In this document: piece after piece, positions 34,020-46,118 of the stretch
How positions within the stretch are numbered: position 1 is the first letter of the stretch
Layout: each line of letters starts with the position of its first letter
Assembly: GCA_051453625.1 (NCBI GenBank)
Contig: JBOZIK010000001.1
Coordinates: 215,254,053-215,318,052 of the forward strand
Direction: 5' to 3'
From: Welwitschia mirabilis
Taxonomy: Eukaryota; Gnetophyta; Gnetopsida; Welwitschiales
Length of the DNA stretch: 64,000 bases
The notes under the pieces: generated by a model
What the model saw: the letters and a program-made list of their open reading frames with translations, nothing else
Told to the model about the DNA's origin: nothing
Databases searched by the model: none
Position numbers and translations under genes: made by a program

Positions 34020-36510
34020 ATTGATAGTTACAAGAAAAGGCAAAAAAAGGGGAGATGTGGATCCTTTTAACAATAATGGATTTTCCAATAAGCATATTAC
34101 TTTTTCACCATATTTTACATGTGCAAGTATCAAAATTATGTTTCACATAGGAATATCATTCACTCATAAATAGTTCTTTCTCTACAAGTATTGACAATGT
34201 AAATGATTTTTCATGACTAGAAAAAAGAATATCTAATAGTACTATAGGTAAGAATAGATAGATATTTATGGGTAATTACATAATTACTTATTTGTCATTA
34301 TTATTATTAATTACATATTTTATGATATGTAGGAGAATGTGGTACTATCTATAATTCCATAAAAAGAGGGAAAAAATGCCTTAATTTAGTAAAAATTGGG
34401 CCTCATAAGAAGATATAACTGAGATGGAACGAAAAAGGCCAAGCTGTTAGTTTATATAGAGAATACTTATCATCCTACTTAGGGAAAATAGTAAGGAATA
34501 ATAGAATTGCACAAAAAACTTACAAAAATTGGAGAATAATACTTAAGCATTTCAAAAATGATTTATAAGAGATGGTTAAGGTATATTATTATTAATTAAT
34601 TATTTCATACACACACTTAACTTGTAATTATTATATTCCATTTTAACAAATGTTAAACATATAGTAAAAATTTGAAGTATCTAAAGAGAAAAAGAACTTT
34701 ATATTCAAAAAGATGGGTAGAAGATGATATGAATGTAAAAAAAAAGTGGAAAGGTATTTTTATGATTCTTACAATAATTATTCAAATAGTCTTACAAATG
34801 TTTTTAAGGGGTTTTAACCATAACAATGGTTAGAAATAGTGGTATACTTGGATCCAAATGAATGACAGGTATGTAAGAGGCATTTTAAGAGTTTTAATAT
34901 GGAATTTATTTTAAAAGAATTGTAAAAATAATTTTAACATTTAATTTTTCCATATCTTAATAGGAATTAAGATAAAGAAATACAAGATGTAAGAGGCAAT
35001 AAGTTTTACATCATATTAGTGGATACAAACCTATAGAATAAAAGAAGATGATACAGGGATAAAGCATTGAATTAACTAGAATAAATGTTTTTACAATGTA
35101 TTGTTTCTAATGTTATAAATACTTCTTATTATAAAGACTTAAGATAGGCGATATATCAGCTAAGATAGATTGTGTGATTGTACAAAGAAATGTGTACATT
35201 AGGCTAGATGGATTAACAACTATACCAAAAGATATTAAAATTATTGTAAGTATTAATTAGTTAATTTATAATTTTTTAAACACACATTATTTGAACAACA
35301 TATGTTTCATTTAATATAGGTGAAAGTAAATAAAGTTATTGAAGATAACCCAAGTAGCATATCAATTACTAGAGGTGATTTCATTGCACGTGTGCTAAGT
35401 CTTGACCATACTAGGAGAGTTCGAGCTTCTAAGACTTCTATACTAGTTGAAAGTTACTTTTCAAAATAAATATCTCATGTAAGATCATCTTAAATAATTT
35501 ATAATTTAAATGAACTTAATAAGGATGATGAGGAACATAAAAGAAATTAGCAAGAGATGGAAGAAAAAATTAAAAAATTATGAATATATGACAACAAGCA
35601 CATTTCATGGTGAAAATGAAACTTTATTTTCTATAATGACAATATAATTTTTATCATGAGTTAACATGATTTTCAAATTATATAATGGAATTATCTTAAA
35701 GAAAATTCAATTTAATAATGTGAATTCTTCCATGCCACAAAATAATGTCTTAATGAAGATAATCAAAGGTGAACTATATAGTAGTAACATTGGGGATGAG
35801 GAATTAAATATGGATTTGTTACCAAATATATCAAGTGGTTTAAAGCAATTTGATAATTAAAAGATTTAAGAGTATAATGCCTTATTTAAGTAATGGTTGA
35901 AGTTATTTATTACATTAATAAAGTATGATATTATGTCATGTTGTTATTTGTTAGATATGTTAACAAGATTTTAGTAAAAGAATTAATTATGGTAAGTGAT
36001 TTAAAATTTATAATTAATAGTAAAATATTAAAAGAAGGATTTCTTATAGTATCTATAAGAGTAGTGAAAAATCCTACAACATCATTAATAGTTCAAACAA
36101 AGGATATGACCACATTGAAGGAGGTACAAGGAGAGGTTATTGCATGGATTTCAAAGTATGCTAAGTAGGTATAAATTACCAAAATATTCTTAATAACTTG
36201 GATAGCATTTGAGTTTCATTTTTAACATTATGTTTTCTAATCATATGTAGGTTGTGTATGGATCATTAAAAGTACCATTATTATCATTGAATAAAGAATA
36301 TATTATAAAGGATGGTCAATGCAATACTATAGCTATTACAAAAATATTTTTAGATAATCCTACATCATTGTTTTATCATGCACTTATTAGTAGCAATGCT
36401 TACAAAGTTAAATTGAAATACATTACAATTTCTAGCATTGAGTTGTTTTACAAGATAAGTTTCACCATAACTCTTGCTGATGTTGGGGTTAATGGCATTA
36501 CATCTTAATC
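34020..36510 (+). pseudogene. CACTA second protein, Transposase_24 / TNP1-like
   Basis: Plant CACTA elements carry a second gene (Ptta/En/Spm, Transposase_24 family) after TNP2, in the same orientation as here. Islands in order: LRWNEKGQAVS and SSYLGKIVRNNRIAQKTYKNW (34405-34545, the usual 'WN..GQP...SSYLG.LARN...PLTY.DW'); KKVERYFYDSYN at 34740-34780; SGYKPIE..KKM at 35015-35050 (family HTGG.KSF); VIEDNPSSISITRGDFIARVL then DHTRRVRASKTS at 35337-35440 (V.G.EH.GRVRG.G). An open frame at 35938-36168 and another at 36254-36508 appear to be later exons; the first resembles the conserved C-terminal 'VSI..V......P......TVGEA.G..VAWP'. Introns with GT/AG-like ends separate islands. The product would bind the subterminal repeats. 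Confidence 0.8.
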
Positions 36511-37326
36511 TAAAAAATATACTATAGTAATTTAATCTTTTATATTATAGTATACTCTTTATTAAGAATTTGTAAAATATTGATACCATTTGAGACTTAT
36601 ATCTTGGATAATCATTCAAGGTGATTGTTATAAGTGTAGTTTATTATTTTGAACTAAGTTCATTATTTTATATTACTATAGATAATATATTCATTAGCAC
36701 TACTTTGTGAAGTGTTTACACTCAAGAAACACATTTTAAGGTTTTGTAATCTATCTTGAATCTGATTTGCTAAATAAAAAAATTCCTACATTTGTGAGAT
36801 TCCATCTATGATCTTGTATTAAAATGTTATTTCTAAATGTATTCCTTGTATTAAGATGAAAGTTCTGGCTAAAGTTATGCTAAAGTATTATCCAATTCTT
36901 TATGTAGTAAGATATGTTCTATGTATTTTTGTATAGTGTGTAATATGTGAAGGTTGACTTGGTTTTCATAACTACACAAATTTTATTTACAAATGCAGAT
37001 TAACCTATTTTTCAATACTATGCCATTGATGATACAGATTTACCATGACATGATTATATGCATATTATGCTTCTAGTAAAAGTTTGATTTATCTTTACAT
37101 CTGGTTCTATAATCCCCATACTTTTAATAGTCATAGAGGCTAAGATTAATTTCTTATGAATATCCTTAATATATATTTTTACATCTTTCTATGTTGGTGA
37201 CATTTTTCTTTTCCAAACATTATGCTTATTTCACAATTTTAACTCATGTTAACTTTATCATTGAGTATTACCATAATAGGCATTATTCTTTAGACTAGAA
37301 AGTTCTACAATTTTGATGACCTATAT

Positions 37327-37490
37327 GAAAAAGAAAAGAAACTAGTATTATTATTGTTCTTTTCAAATGAAATAGCAAGGATGCATATGTAGGTATACAA
37401 ATTAATACATGACATAATCATCTTTTAAAGAATGTCCTTGGGAATCTCTTAAAAATTTAGAGTACAAATGCCACGCATACTATTTTTAAG
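37327..37490 (+). repeat. Dispersed repeat, copy 2 (partner 9321-9470)
   Basis: Begins gaaaaagaaaagaaactagtatt and is colinear with the 9.3-kb copy to 'tgcca.gcatactattttt'. Same orientation, moderately diverged. Confidence 0.55.
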
Positions 37491-40400
37491 TATTTCTATA
37501 TCATAAATAATTTTATTTATAATGTTTTTCATATATTATTTTATTATTTCTCTACATGCATGTTTATTGGAGATTTCTCCATGTTATACTTTGTAATTTA
37601 AAATGCTTGTTAAAGGGAAAGTATTGATAGAGGAAAATAGTAGAAGCATAGCTATTAGCCTTTCTATCATGATAAGGGTACATGGTGATAAGTGGTGGTA
37701 GTAACCATCATCCTACATAGTGGGATGTAATCAAATGGATTGAAGGTATTTGTATGATAGTTCTAAACATAATCAATGTTATGGGGTTATAGGAGTGAAG
37801 AATCTCTATCATGTAGATGCCAAAATAATAGATTATACATGACATGATACTTATTTACTATTGGTAATGGTTTTTTCATTATATTTCTATACATGATAGG
37901 ATTATGTACTTTTCTAATATTAAGTTTTAATATCCAATAGTTACTGAAGCTAGCAAGAAGATTTGATTGCGTTGATTCATGAAAGCATTAATTGTGATAA
38001 AAATGGTCATAAATTAAAAAGTGACAATAGTGTTATCTTGACACCAATTTTCTATCTTTACTTCCAAATTTAAAAATTACTTTAAAAAATGGTGATACAA
38101 TTAAAAAGTAAAAATATATCAATATCATAGTTCAATAAAGATGGTATTCATTACACAATGAAGTGAAGTAGTTGCACTAGTTCACAGGGTAACTCTAAAG
38201 CTTATGCATTTGATATTAGTAATGCAAGATATAAACTACTAGCAAGAAAAAAGTTTTTAAAGAGGTTTAACTAGAAAAGACAATCCAATGTATGTTATGC
38301 AATGGAAATGAAATATGTCTAGTTTTGAAAACATTGGTTTTCCACTTTTAATGCATAAGAAGATTTACTTTATTAAGTTCTTATAGATTTAATGATTAAA
38401 ACTTTAGTGATTATTTTCTTTAACATAGTTTTATATCAGCTAAAATATGGTTTACAAACTATAAAATTCAATCTTGATTATAAGAAATATTAGTTATAAA
38501 CATGATATATAATATTCAGATTACCTATTTCATTAGTTAAGAAGTTAAGCTAGGAATAACTAATCTTTTAGCAAGAATAGAGTGGATAACTTCTAAATTA
38601 CCATCCTTATGAAATTTTAAAATTTTCATTAATTAGATTAGTTGCAAGGATATTTTATAAAAATTCCTCCAACCATGAGGACTATAATGATAGATTTAAA
38701 ATCCTAAGTGTTAAAATACATGCATGTTATTATCTCTCAAGTTCCAATGCTAAAAAGTATAGAACATTTTAATGTAACAACACAAATCAAGAAAGTTATT
38801 AATTATTATAATGCATTTTTTTTGTTAAGAATTATTTAAATACATTTATTTCACATTGTTGAATCTATTGCAAATGCTCTTTCTCTTGACAAGTCATAGT
38901 TATCCATTTGTATATAAATAAGGTAGAAATATGTTCAACTGAAAGGATGCATATATTTCTATCAAATTCACCAAAAAGTTTGAAAATAGTACTATGTTTG
39001 GAGGTCTTTATCCTCTAAATATACTAATAACTAACTCTATTTTTCTAAAATTTAGATGTTATTCTCACAAACTCTAGGATTTTCTATTCAAGTATTAAGA
39101 CTTAACAAATGCCTCTAAAATGGATATTAGGAACATGTTTTAGTTGCAATGAAATTTACCATTATGACCAAAAAAATTCAAAGGGGATGATAAAAAAATT
39201 CATGTCATGTACTAATTTTCTAGAAAGGAAGGCTCATAGAGATTCTTCTTGGAAGAAGTTGAATTCAAATGAATAAAAAAGGTAATGATATTCTAAATGA
39301 AATTTCAAGAGTTTTACAAGATAGACCAAAGCACAACAATTCTATTCCTATACATAGTTCACCTAATTTTAATCTCTTTAACAAATGCTATGTTAGATTT
39401 TTAAAGTTTTTATTACTTTTACTTACCAGTGAAAACATGTGAGATTATTAGTGCTCTAGACTACTAGTCATAAAAACATGTCATGGGTTTAGTTTAGTTA
39501 TGGTTAAAAATAGAATAACCAATTAGGAAAAGTTAACTATAGACCAAGACATAACCTACTTATTTATAGTTATAGTCTTCTATGTGTGGGAACATTTTTA
39601 ATATATAGTATTGGGTAGAATAGTAAGAAGTTAAGAAAAGTTCATGAAAATTATAAGTTCTATACTTTATAAATTTTTCTTATAAGCATTCATATACTAT
39701 TCAATTAGTCTCTCTTTATTGTATATGGTCTATTATGTAGTACAAGCATTTGCTACTTCACAAGAAAAGTGCACTGGCATAGACTAGTGCAAAAAATATG
39801 CAATCAATGATAATTAGTAAAAGGTCTATGCTTGATATAAGTCAACAAAGAAGAAGTTTATGATTTGATACTTCAAACCCTTCATGATAAAAAACACATG
39901 TAGAAAATCAATGAAGATCATTCATGTTAAAAACAGAGTTTGAGATCCACTCAATTTTCACCAAAATTCAGTTGTAACAACTTTCAAAATGATTTCATGA
40001 TTATGAGATATAGAATTTATAAGGAATTGATAATTTCATTTTGACCATTTCTAAACCTCCTACATTTTCTTTCAAAATAGTTTCTATTACTAGCCATTAA
40101 TCATCTCTAGATCTATAGAGAATAACCTTTAAATAATAATCCTTGTTTTTAAAATGGAAACTTGCATATTTAATGTGCTAGTTATCTTCTTACTAGAATG
40201 CCGATAAGATTCTTAATTTACAATGTCATTTAGCACTTTCGAAGTAAAGAGGCTATGCTTGTAGCTAGAGGTTCAAACACAAAAAATGAGAAACTAAAAA
40301 ATTGAAAGAAAAATTTAAATATGCACACATCACTATTTAGAGATAAATTAGGGATTAATTGAGACATTGAAAATTTTGCTAGATATCTCAAGAAGAATCA

Positions 40401-41273
40401 GAACTATTCTTGAATACATTGTTAAATCAATACCAAATCTTGATGGCCTTGGTAAATTAAACACATTAATTTTCATTATTGTTTTTCTTTTTTAAATCAT
40501 GAACTCCAATTCTTGAAGAACCAAAAATTTAATCTATACAATCAATTTTATAATTTTGTGTATATTTATTATAATAAATCTAATACATAAATTGTTTTAA
40601 AAATTGAGTATGAGACTAGAAGTATGACACTGAAAAGGAGAAAGGGAGATGCTTTATCAAAACATTGAATTATAGTATAGATTTCTAGAAGCTAATTGAT
40701 GGATAAATTTATTATTCAAATAGGTGAATGTCCTTTGGAACATGTCCATTTTAGTTTAATATCCTTCTCTTCAACATTATTTCTTATTCAATTTTAAAGT
40801 TTCTCTCAAAAACTTTGGTTCTAAATTTTAATTAAATTAATTAAATTGGATTTAAACTAATTTGATTCATTCATTATAATTTAAATCTAGCCAAGAAATC
40901 CATTCCTATTCAAGTACTATTCTTCCACCAATTCTTTGCATTATTTTTTGATCTCTTATAATGTTCTCAATTATTTACAAAACACTTGATGAAATAATTG
41001 AATTAGTTATTTGTCCAATGAAAAATCTGTTCTTTGTTTTAGTCAGTAAATGGTGCTTCTATAATATAATTTTAACTCTCTATCAATTTATTTAATTTTT
41101 TGTAAGACATTCATTTATAGAAAATAGAAAAACACATAATAACCAAATTTACTTGTCATTACTATATGTTGTTCAAATATGGAAGCCTATAAAGTTTCTA
41201 TATATAATATGTATTATAAAGTTTTTATAATGGTGTTTTATTAAGGTTATAACTTTAGGCCTCTAAATAGAAA

Positions 41274-41340
41274 GATAGAGAAAGAGAGAGAGAGATAGAA
41301 AGAGAATGAGAGAGAGAAAGGAGAAGGGGACTACAAATTT
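41274..41340 (+). repeat. GA-rich microsatellite
   Basis: Imperfect (AG)n with gagagagaga cores and interruptions (gatagaaagagaatgagaga). Purine on the + strand throughout. Confidence 0.85.
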
Positions 41341-42984
41341 TAATAAGGTTTAAAGTAGTATATCAACACTCAAAAAGTGTGATTTCTTTTGGATTTAATC
41401 TACATTTATGATATAGCATCTAGCTAGGTGAAACTTAAGTATGAAAAGGGAGAATACTAAGAAAATAAAATGTATCTCAAGAGATGCCTATGAATATGAA
41501 AAGGGGGAACACAAGAGAACTTGATGGCTATGACACTCCTAAACCTTTACCAAACTACTATCATTTTCTTTTATTATCCACTAACAAAGAATAATTTAAC
41601 ATATTCTTCCTAAATTTTTAAGATATGATACATGTAATTTTTGCTTTAAATATATATATATATTTAAATATCATTTATCTCACATTCAAAGATATGATGT
41701 GATCTCTCATCTAAAAGTTTCAAATTGGATGTGTTATTCTAAATCTATTTACTGATAGCTTAGAAAGTCATAAGAGCCAAAACATTTAAAAAGAAAAATT
41801 ACCCCCATCTTCCATCCCATGATGAACAACAAATTTTAAAGTTTGATAGAATGAAACAAGGCACCTCCATATCTAGACCTGCATTTAGTAGCCCATGCAA
41901 GAAGCATGAATAGGTTCCTTAACAACTAGTCTAAGCTATATAAGATGAATTTTCTTCTACTTTTAGCCCACACATAGACCACATTTACATCAACTTAAAA
42001 AAAATGCTTCTTCAAATTTTTTTCATTGTAAAATTATAAGATTAAGATTTTACATGTTAATTATCATAGTTAACTGATCCAATTTTAATATTATAGTTTT
42101 ACAGGCAATGATTCTTAGCTACCTTTAAGGATCTAGTTCAATGAAATAAAGATCATTATGAACTTTGGGAATTTTTTATTTTGAATTTTAACCATTGTGG
42201 TATCCTATCATTATACTTTAATCATCTTATTATAGTTCCATGATAAACATTATTGGTCTTCAAAAAGTATTATAATAGGCCAAATTATATTCAAACGTAA
42301 GATCCATGATTGCATAAAAATATCACAAACAAAGATTTAAGGATTTCAAACAACATGATATACAATTATAAATTTTATTACTATCAATATATTTAGCATG
42401 TAATTTAATATTTACATAATATTATTTAAATAAGTTTCATATTTATGCATGTCATTGCCAAGTAAGTCACCATATTGAATTATTTCATTTATATCTCAAC
42501 AATTTTCACTTGATGTCTTCTGATTCTTGTATTAACTACATAAGAAATATCATGAAGGACAAGGAAGTATAGTAAAAGATTACAAGTGTACCAAAAAAAA
42601 AGGAAATATTTCCATCTCTACATCTCTAAAAGACATGACGTAATTTCTTCTTATTCTGCTTTTTTTGAATCTTCCTTTTGGAATAAACATGAGTTTAATA
42701 GAAATTTTCTTCATTGTACAAATTTAATAGTAACATTATAAGTATAATATTTTAATATCAACATGAATCTCACATAACATACTCCATGTACTAATAGGTA
42801 GTCATAAGTTATTTATATGATAAAGCATGTATTAAACTCCAAAGACTAATGCATTAGATATTTCGTGAGAAAAATGCTAGTATCATTTTCTTATTCACCC
42901 TTATATGAATGTAGTACTTTTTATTTTATAAAAGATTTATTGAAAAACATATTGTGTTTCCAATTTTTTTTTTTGGTTTTTTTC

Positions 42985-43280
42985 CTAAGCTATTTTTTAA
43001 GGCATTTGTAAATAAAATGCCCTAAAACAACCCCTTAAAAGACTTTGTAAGGAATTTCTACAAAAATGATTTAAAAAGTTTTTCAAGGCACTTTTGCATA
43101 AATAGCCTAAAGCCACTTTTTAAGGTATTTTCCATAAAAGACCTATTAAGGGGTTTATATAAAAATGTTTTAAAAGGTTATGGGCTTTTAAGGTGAGGAT
43201 TTTTAAGGAGTTTTTTAAAGAAATGTCTTAAAAGCTTTTAGTGCATTTTTTAAGGCCTTTTAAGGCATTTTCGGAATGAA
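42985..43280 (+). repeat. CACTA right subterminal repeats
   Basis: Repeated TTTTTAAGGCATTT, TTTTTAAGGTATTTTCC and inverted AAATGCCCTAAAA units, about ten copies, the same motif family as at 5545-5890. The orientation mix and distance from the terminus fit CACTA subterminal regions. Confidence 0.78.
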
Positions 43281-43288
43281 TTAAAAGA

Positions 43289-43304
43289 CTATATTTGTAA
43301 TATT
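43289..43304 (-). repeat. CACTA right terminal inverted repeat, degenerate
   Basis: CTATATTTGTAATATT aligns to the reverse complement of the left end (CCTATATTTCTAGTAATG) with a one-base gap and a few substitutions. The assignment rests on this partial match, the adjacent subterminal repeats and the point where host RT codons resume. Confidence 0.6.
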
Positions 43305-44648
43305 AAAATCTTGTTTCCTTTATAATAATATTTATTAATGATATACTCATTTATTCCAAGACTCTTAAAGAGCATGAGAAACACTTTAGAATAATATTAC
43401 AAACTTTATAGAACCATCAATTATATGATAACATCAAAAAAGGCCCTTTTTGGAAGGAATCCATTTAATTTCTAGGTTATATAATATCAAAGAAAGGTAT
43501 ATTAGTGGATCAAGATAAAGTTAGAGTAATCATGGAATGACTGAGACCTACAAATATTACTAAGGTTAGAAGCTTTCTTGTTCTTACTTAGTACTATTTT
43601 CACTTCATCTTAGACTTCTGTAAAATAGCTTCTTCATTAAGAAGCCTTTTAAAAAAAAATAGATACTCTTAATGGATATAAAAATTTTAGTAATCATTCA
43701 ATTATCTTAAATAATGCTTAACTACTAATTTAATCTTAGTAATACCAAGTGATTAAAAGACCTTTTTACTTTATACCGATGCATCTATAAAAGCTCTTGA
43801 AGTAGTTCTTGAATATGATAAAAGAGTAATAGCTTATATAGATTAAGAAAACTAAAACCTCATAAGAGAAATTATCCTATTCATAATATTCAAATAGCTC
43901 TAGTAATTTTTGCTTAAAAATTGTGGAAGAATTATCTTTATGGTGTAAAGTTTTAAGTTTGGATATATTATAAGAGGCTATAATACATTTTCACCCAATT
44001 AAACTTAAGCCTTAGGTAAAAAAATATGGATGGAATTTCTATGTGATTTTGATCTAGAGATTTTATACCATGGTAAGGAAAACAATGTTTCAAATACATT
44101 TAATAGACATAGTTATCTCAAAGTAATTATAAAAATTTAAAACCAAATTCATACTATTATTTTAAAGGGATAAAAAAGAAATTAGAATTGTCAAAAATTA
44201 AAGGATAAGTTAGAAAAATCAATAGATTTAGTACTAACTTAGATGATATTATTAGATTCAAGGAAAGATTTTGGTTTCTAATATAGATGGAATTAGACAT
44301 AAGTTAATATTTGAATTGCATAATCCACGTATAGTACGTCCTCTTGAAGGAATTAAAATATATTAAAACATGAAAGAAAAATTTTGGTGGATAGGGATGA
44401 AAAAAGATATAGTAGAATTTATGTCAAGGTGCTTTAATTATCAATAAGTCAAAGCATAACATAGGAATCTAGTAGGATTACTTTATCCTCATGATATTCT
44501 AGAATATAAATGGGATGTGATTTGCATGTACTTTATTATGAAACTTTCAAAAACTCAAAGAGGTAATGACTCTATCATGGTAATAATTCATAGAGCAACT
44601 AAGTCAACATATTTCATTCCAATAACATCTATGTATGATGTCAAGGAT
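43305..44648 (+). mobile_element. Host chromovirus, segment 2
   Basis: Resumes the Ty3/gypsy polyprotein right after the CACTA element, with the RT catalytic motif, and ends at the Athila-2 target duplication AGGAT (44644-44648). It is continuous with segments 1 and 3. Confidence 0.88.
43305..44648 (+). pseudogene. Chromovirus pol: RT end, RNase H, N-terminal integrase
   Basis: RT resumes at FINDILIYSKTLKEHEKH (43331-43384); the canonical FIDDIL motif has its first catalytic Asp changed to Asn (43337-43339). GILVDQDKVRVI and PTNITKVRSFL follow. RNase H starts YTDASIKALE (43773-43802) and runs to YHGKENNVSNTFNRHS (44068-44115; usual YHPGKAN.VADALSR). Integrase follows with KFWWIGMKKDIVEFMSRC (44371-44424), a zinc-finger end lacking its second Cys, then KTQRGNDSIMVI (44552-44587). 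The first catalytic Asp of the core (MDF) is Tyr here (MYF). Stops are scattered. In the family these domains copy and insert the element. The frame is cut at 44648. Confidence 0.9.
44644..44648 (+). repeat. Athila-2 target-site duplication, left copy
   Basis: AGGAT, identical to 54632-54636 on the other side of Athila-2. Confidence 0.85.
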
Positions 44649-44854
44649 TGTTGGAGTATGAATCGTATGCTTAAACTAGTATTTCTTTTGAACTAATCTT
44701 TTAATATTTAGTACCTACAATTCTTTAGTAAAACACAGATAAATGCACTAGTATATGGAAATTAACCTAGTTATAATACTTTAGAGAGAAATTTAGAAGA
44801 GGAAGTAAGAAGATTACTTCAATAAATAAGAACAAATTTAGAATACATTCCTAT

Positions 44855-44927
44855 NNNNNNNNNNNNNNNNNNNNNNNNNNNNNNNNNNNNNNNNNNNNNN
44901 NNNNNNNNNNNNNNNNNNNNNNNNNNN
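44855..44927. other. Assembly gap, 73 N
   Basis: Inside the Athila-2 3' LTR. By comparison with the other LTR (53345-53455), about 110 bases of LTR would be expected here, so the estimated gap length is roughly right. Confidence 0.95.
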
Positions 44928-45256
44928 CAAGTTCTAATTAGGTATACCGACTTGTCTTCATTCAAGTTAGCCCTTATGATCTATATCAACTACAAATACT
45001 TGCCACTTAAATGTAATCAACATAAACCATAAGAAATATAAGAATAATATTGAAAGAAACACTCTAACTAATATTTCATTAATTAAAATGTTTACATTTG
45101 GTTACAAAGTAAGAACTCATCAATAAAGGAGGCATAACCCAATACCAAGTGACATCCTTCTCTATAACTAAGATGAATCCTTTATTTAATTGTCCTTTAA
45201 CTTGGAATAAGAACAAATAATACAAGAAATGTAAGTAAATGGATCCCCAAGGATGG

Positions 45257-45264
45257 TATTTATA
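45257..45264 (-). promoter_or_regulatory. Putative TATA box of Athila-2 3' LTR
   Basis: TATAAATACCATCC on the minus strand, identical at the matching place in the other LTR (53728-53735) and shared with Athila-1. Confidence 0.55.
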
Positions 45265-45744
45265 GGATTCAATATTACTATTATAGTTGTCAAAAAGTTA
45301 TAACATATCAAAGGATACCATAACAATGATACATAATTGATGGATTTAGTTTTGTATTTTTCATGTCCGACGTCACCTTAATGACTAGGTGGATGACCAT
45401 TAATATTTTATCTTCTCATGAATTCTTGTATTCCATGTGTGTTCTTGATGATAGTTGGATTTTCATATTCTTTGTATTATCATGGTTGTTGATTTTTACT
45501 TTCATCATAAACCACTAGAGTTAAAGATTAAATTTTATTTTTATCCAATTGGGCCCATAAGTGCAAAGTGATTAATCTTCCAAAAAAGTGCAGAAATGTG
45601 AGATCTTTATTATGTTTCTTTAGAAGGCTAGCAGTACCAATGACCAATGGCACCAGTGTTGTTTGCTAGATTTTTTTCACCTTTTGCCATATTCTTTGGA
45701 AGAAAACAATATACTTGCTGATGTTAGTGGGAAACTTATACTAT

Positions 45745-45925
45745 TCTTGGTGTAATATCTTCTTCTTAGTTATGTAGAATGTCTTCTTTGGTGTAACATC
45801 TTCTTGATTATGTAAAATGTCTTCTAGGTGTAATGTCTTATTTTAATGTAACATCTTCTTGATTATGTGAAATATATTCTTGATGTAATATCTTCTTTGT
45901 AAGATGTCTTCTAAGGTAGCATATT
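45745..45925 (-). repeat. Minisatellite in the Athila-2 left LTR
   Basis: Units of about 30-45 bases built on 'tgtaacatcttcttgattatgt' alternating with 'aaatgtcttctt.gg' (+ strand). About four to five diverged copies. The matching array in the other LTR has more units. Confidence 0.8.
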
Positions 45926-46103
45926 CTTCCATACATCTTTCTCACATAGTTCATACTGACTTCATTTTAATTCAAATTATTATTAATTCTTTGTTATTGG
46001 TCTTTACCATCAAAAGTGGTTAATTTAAGCATTAAACCTATAAATAGGACCTAAAAATAGACTTTAAAAATGATGTTAAATATGGCCAATTTGGCTCATA
46101 ACA

Positions 46104-46118
46104 TATCCCCCCTCTAAG
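46104..46118 (-). promoter_or_regulatory. Athila-2 polypurine tract
   Basis: The minus strand reads CTTAGAGGGGGGATA directly before TGTTATGAGCC, a textbook polypurine tract. Confidence 0.88.

Larger units (their letters stand above)
36511..42984. other. CACTA 3' interior, no recognised gene
   Basis: About 6.5 kb of AT-rich DNA. It holds one member of a dispersed repeat (37327-37490), an (AG)-rich microsatellite and a short AT palindrome near 41650. No ORF of note and no retroelement motif in any frame I tried. Probably CACTA 3' untranslated and subterminal DNA plus decayed insertions. Confidence 0.5.
5531..43304 (+). mobile_element. CACTA (En/Spm-type) DNA transposon with two nested LTR elements
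   Basis: The left end reads CATTACTAGAAATATAGG, one C-to-T change from the common plant CACTACTAGAAA terminus. The right end, ..CTATATTTGTAATATT at 43289-43304, is a degenerate reverse complement of it with a short deletion. Both ends carry arrays of the same subterminal motif. Inside are TNP2 and Transposase_24/TNP1-like pseudogenes, both on the + strand. The flanking triplets are ACA (5528-5530) and AAA (43305-43307), compatible with a mutated 3-bp duplication. Removing the element and one triplet rejoins the host RT frame. It spans 37.8 kb, or about 22 kb without copia-2 and Athila-1, so further unrecognised insertions in it are likely. Confidence 0.82.
44649..46103 (-). repeat. Athila-2 3' LTR
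   Basis: On the minus strand it starts TGTTATGAGCC right after the polypurine tract and ends ..CATACTCCAACA. It is colinear with 53127-54631. It contains a 73-N gap, a TATAAATA (minus, 45257-45264) and a tandem array (45745-45925). Confidence 0.92.

Noticed and set aside
45745-45925. Regularly spaced repeats resembling a CRISPR array
   Set aside because: Units are diverged, directly adjoining and confined to an LTR, with a copy in the partner LTR. It is a plant retroelement minisatellite.
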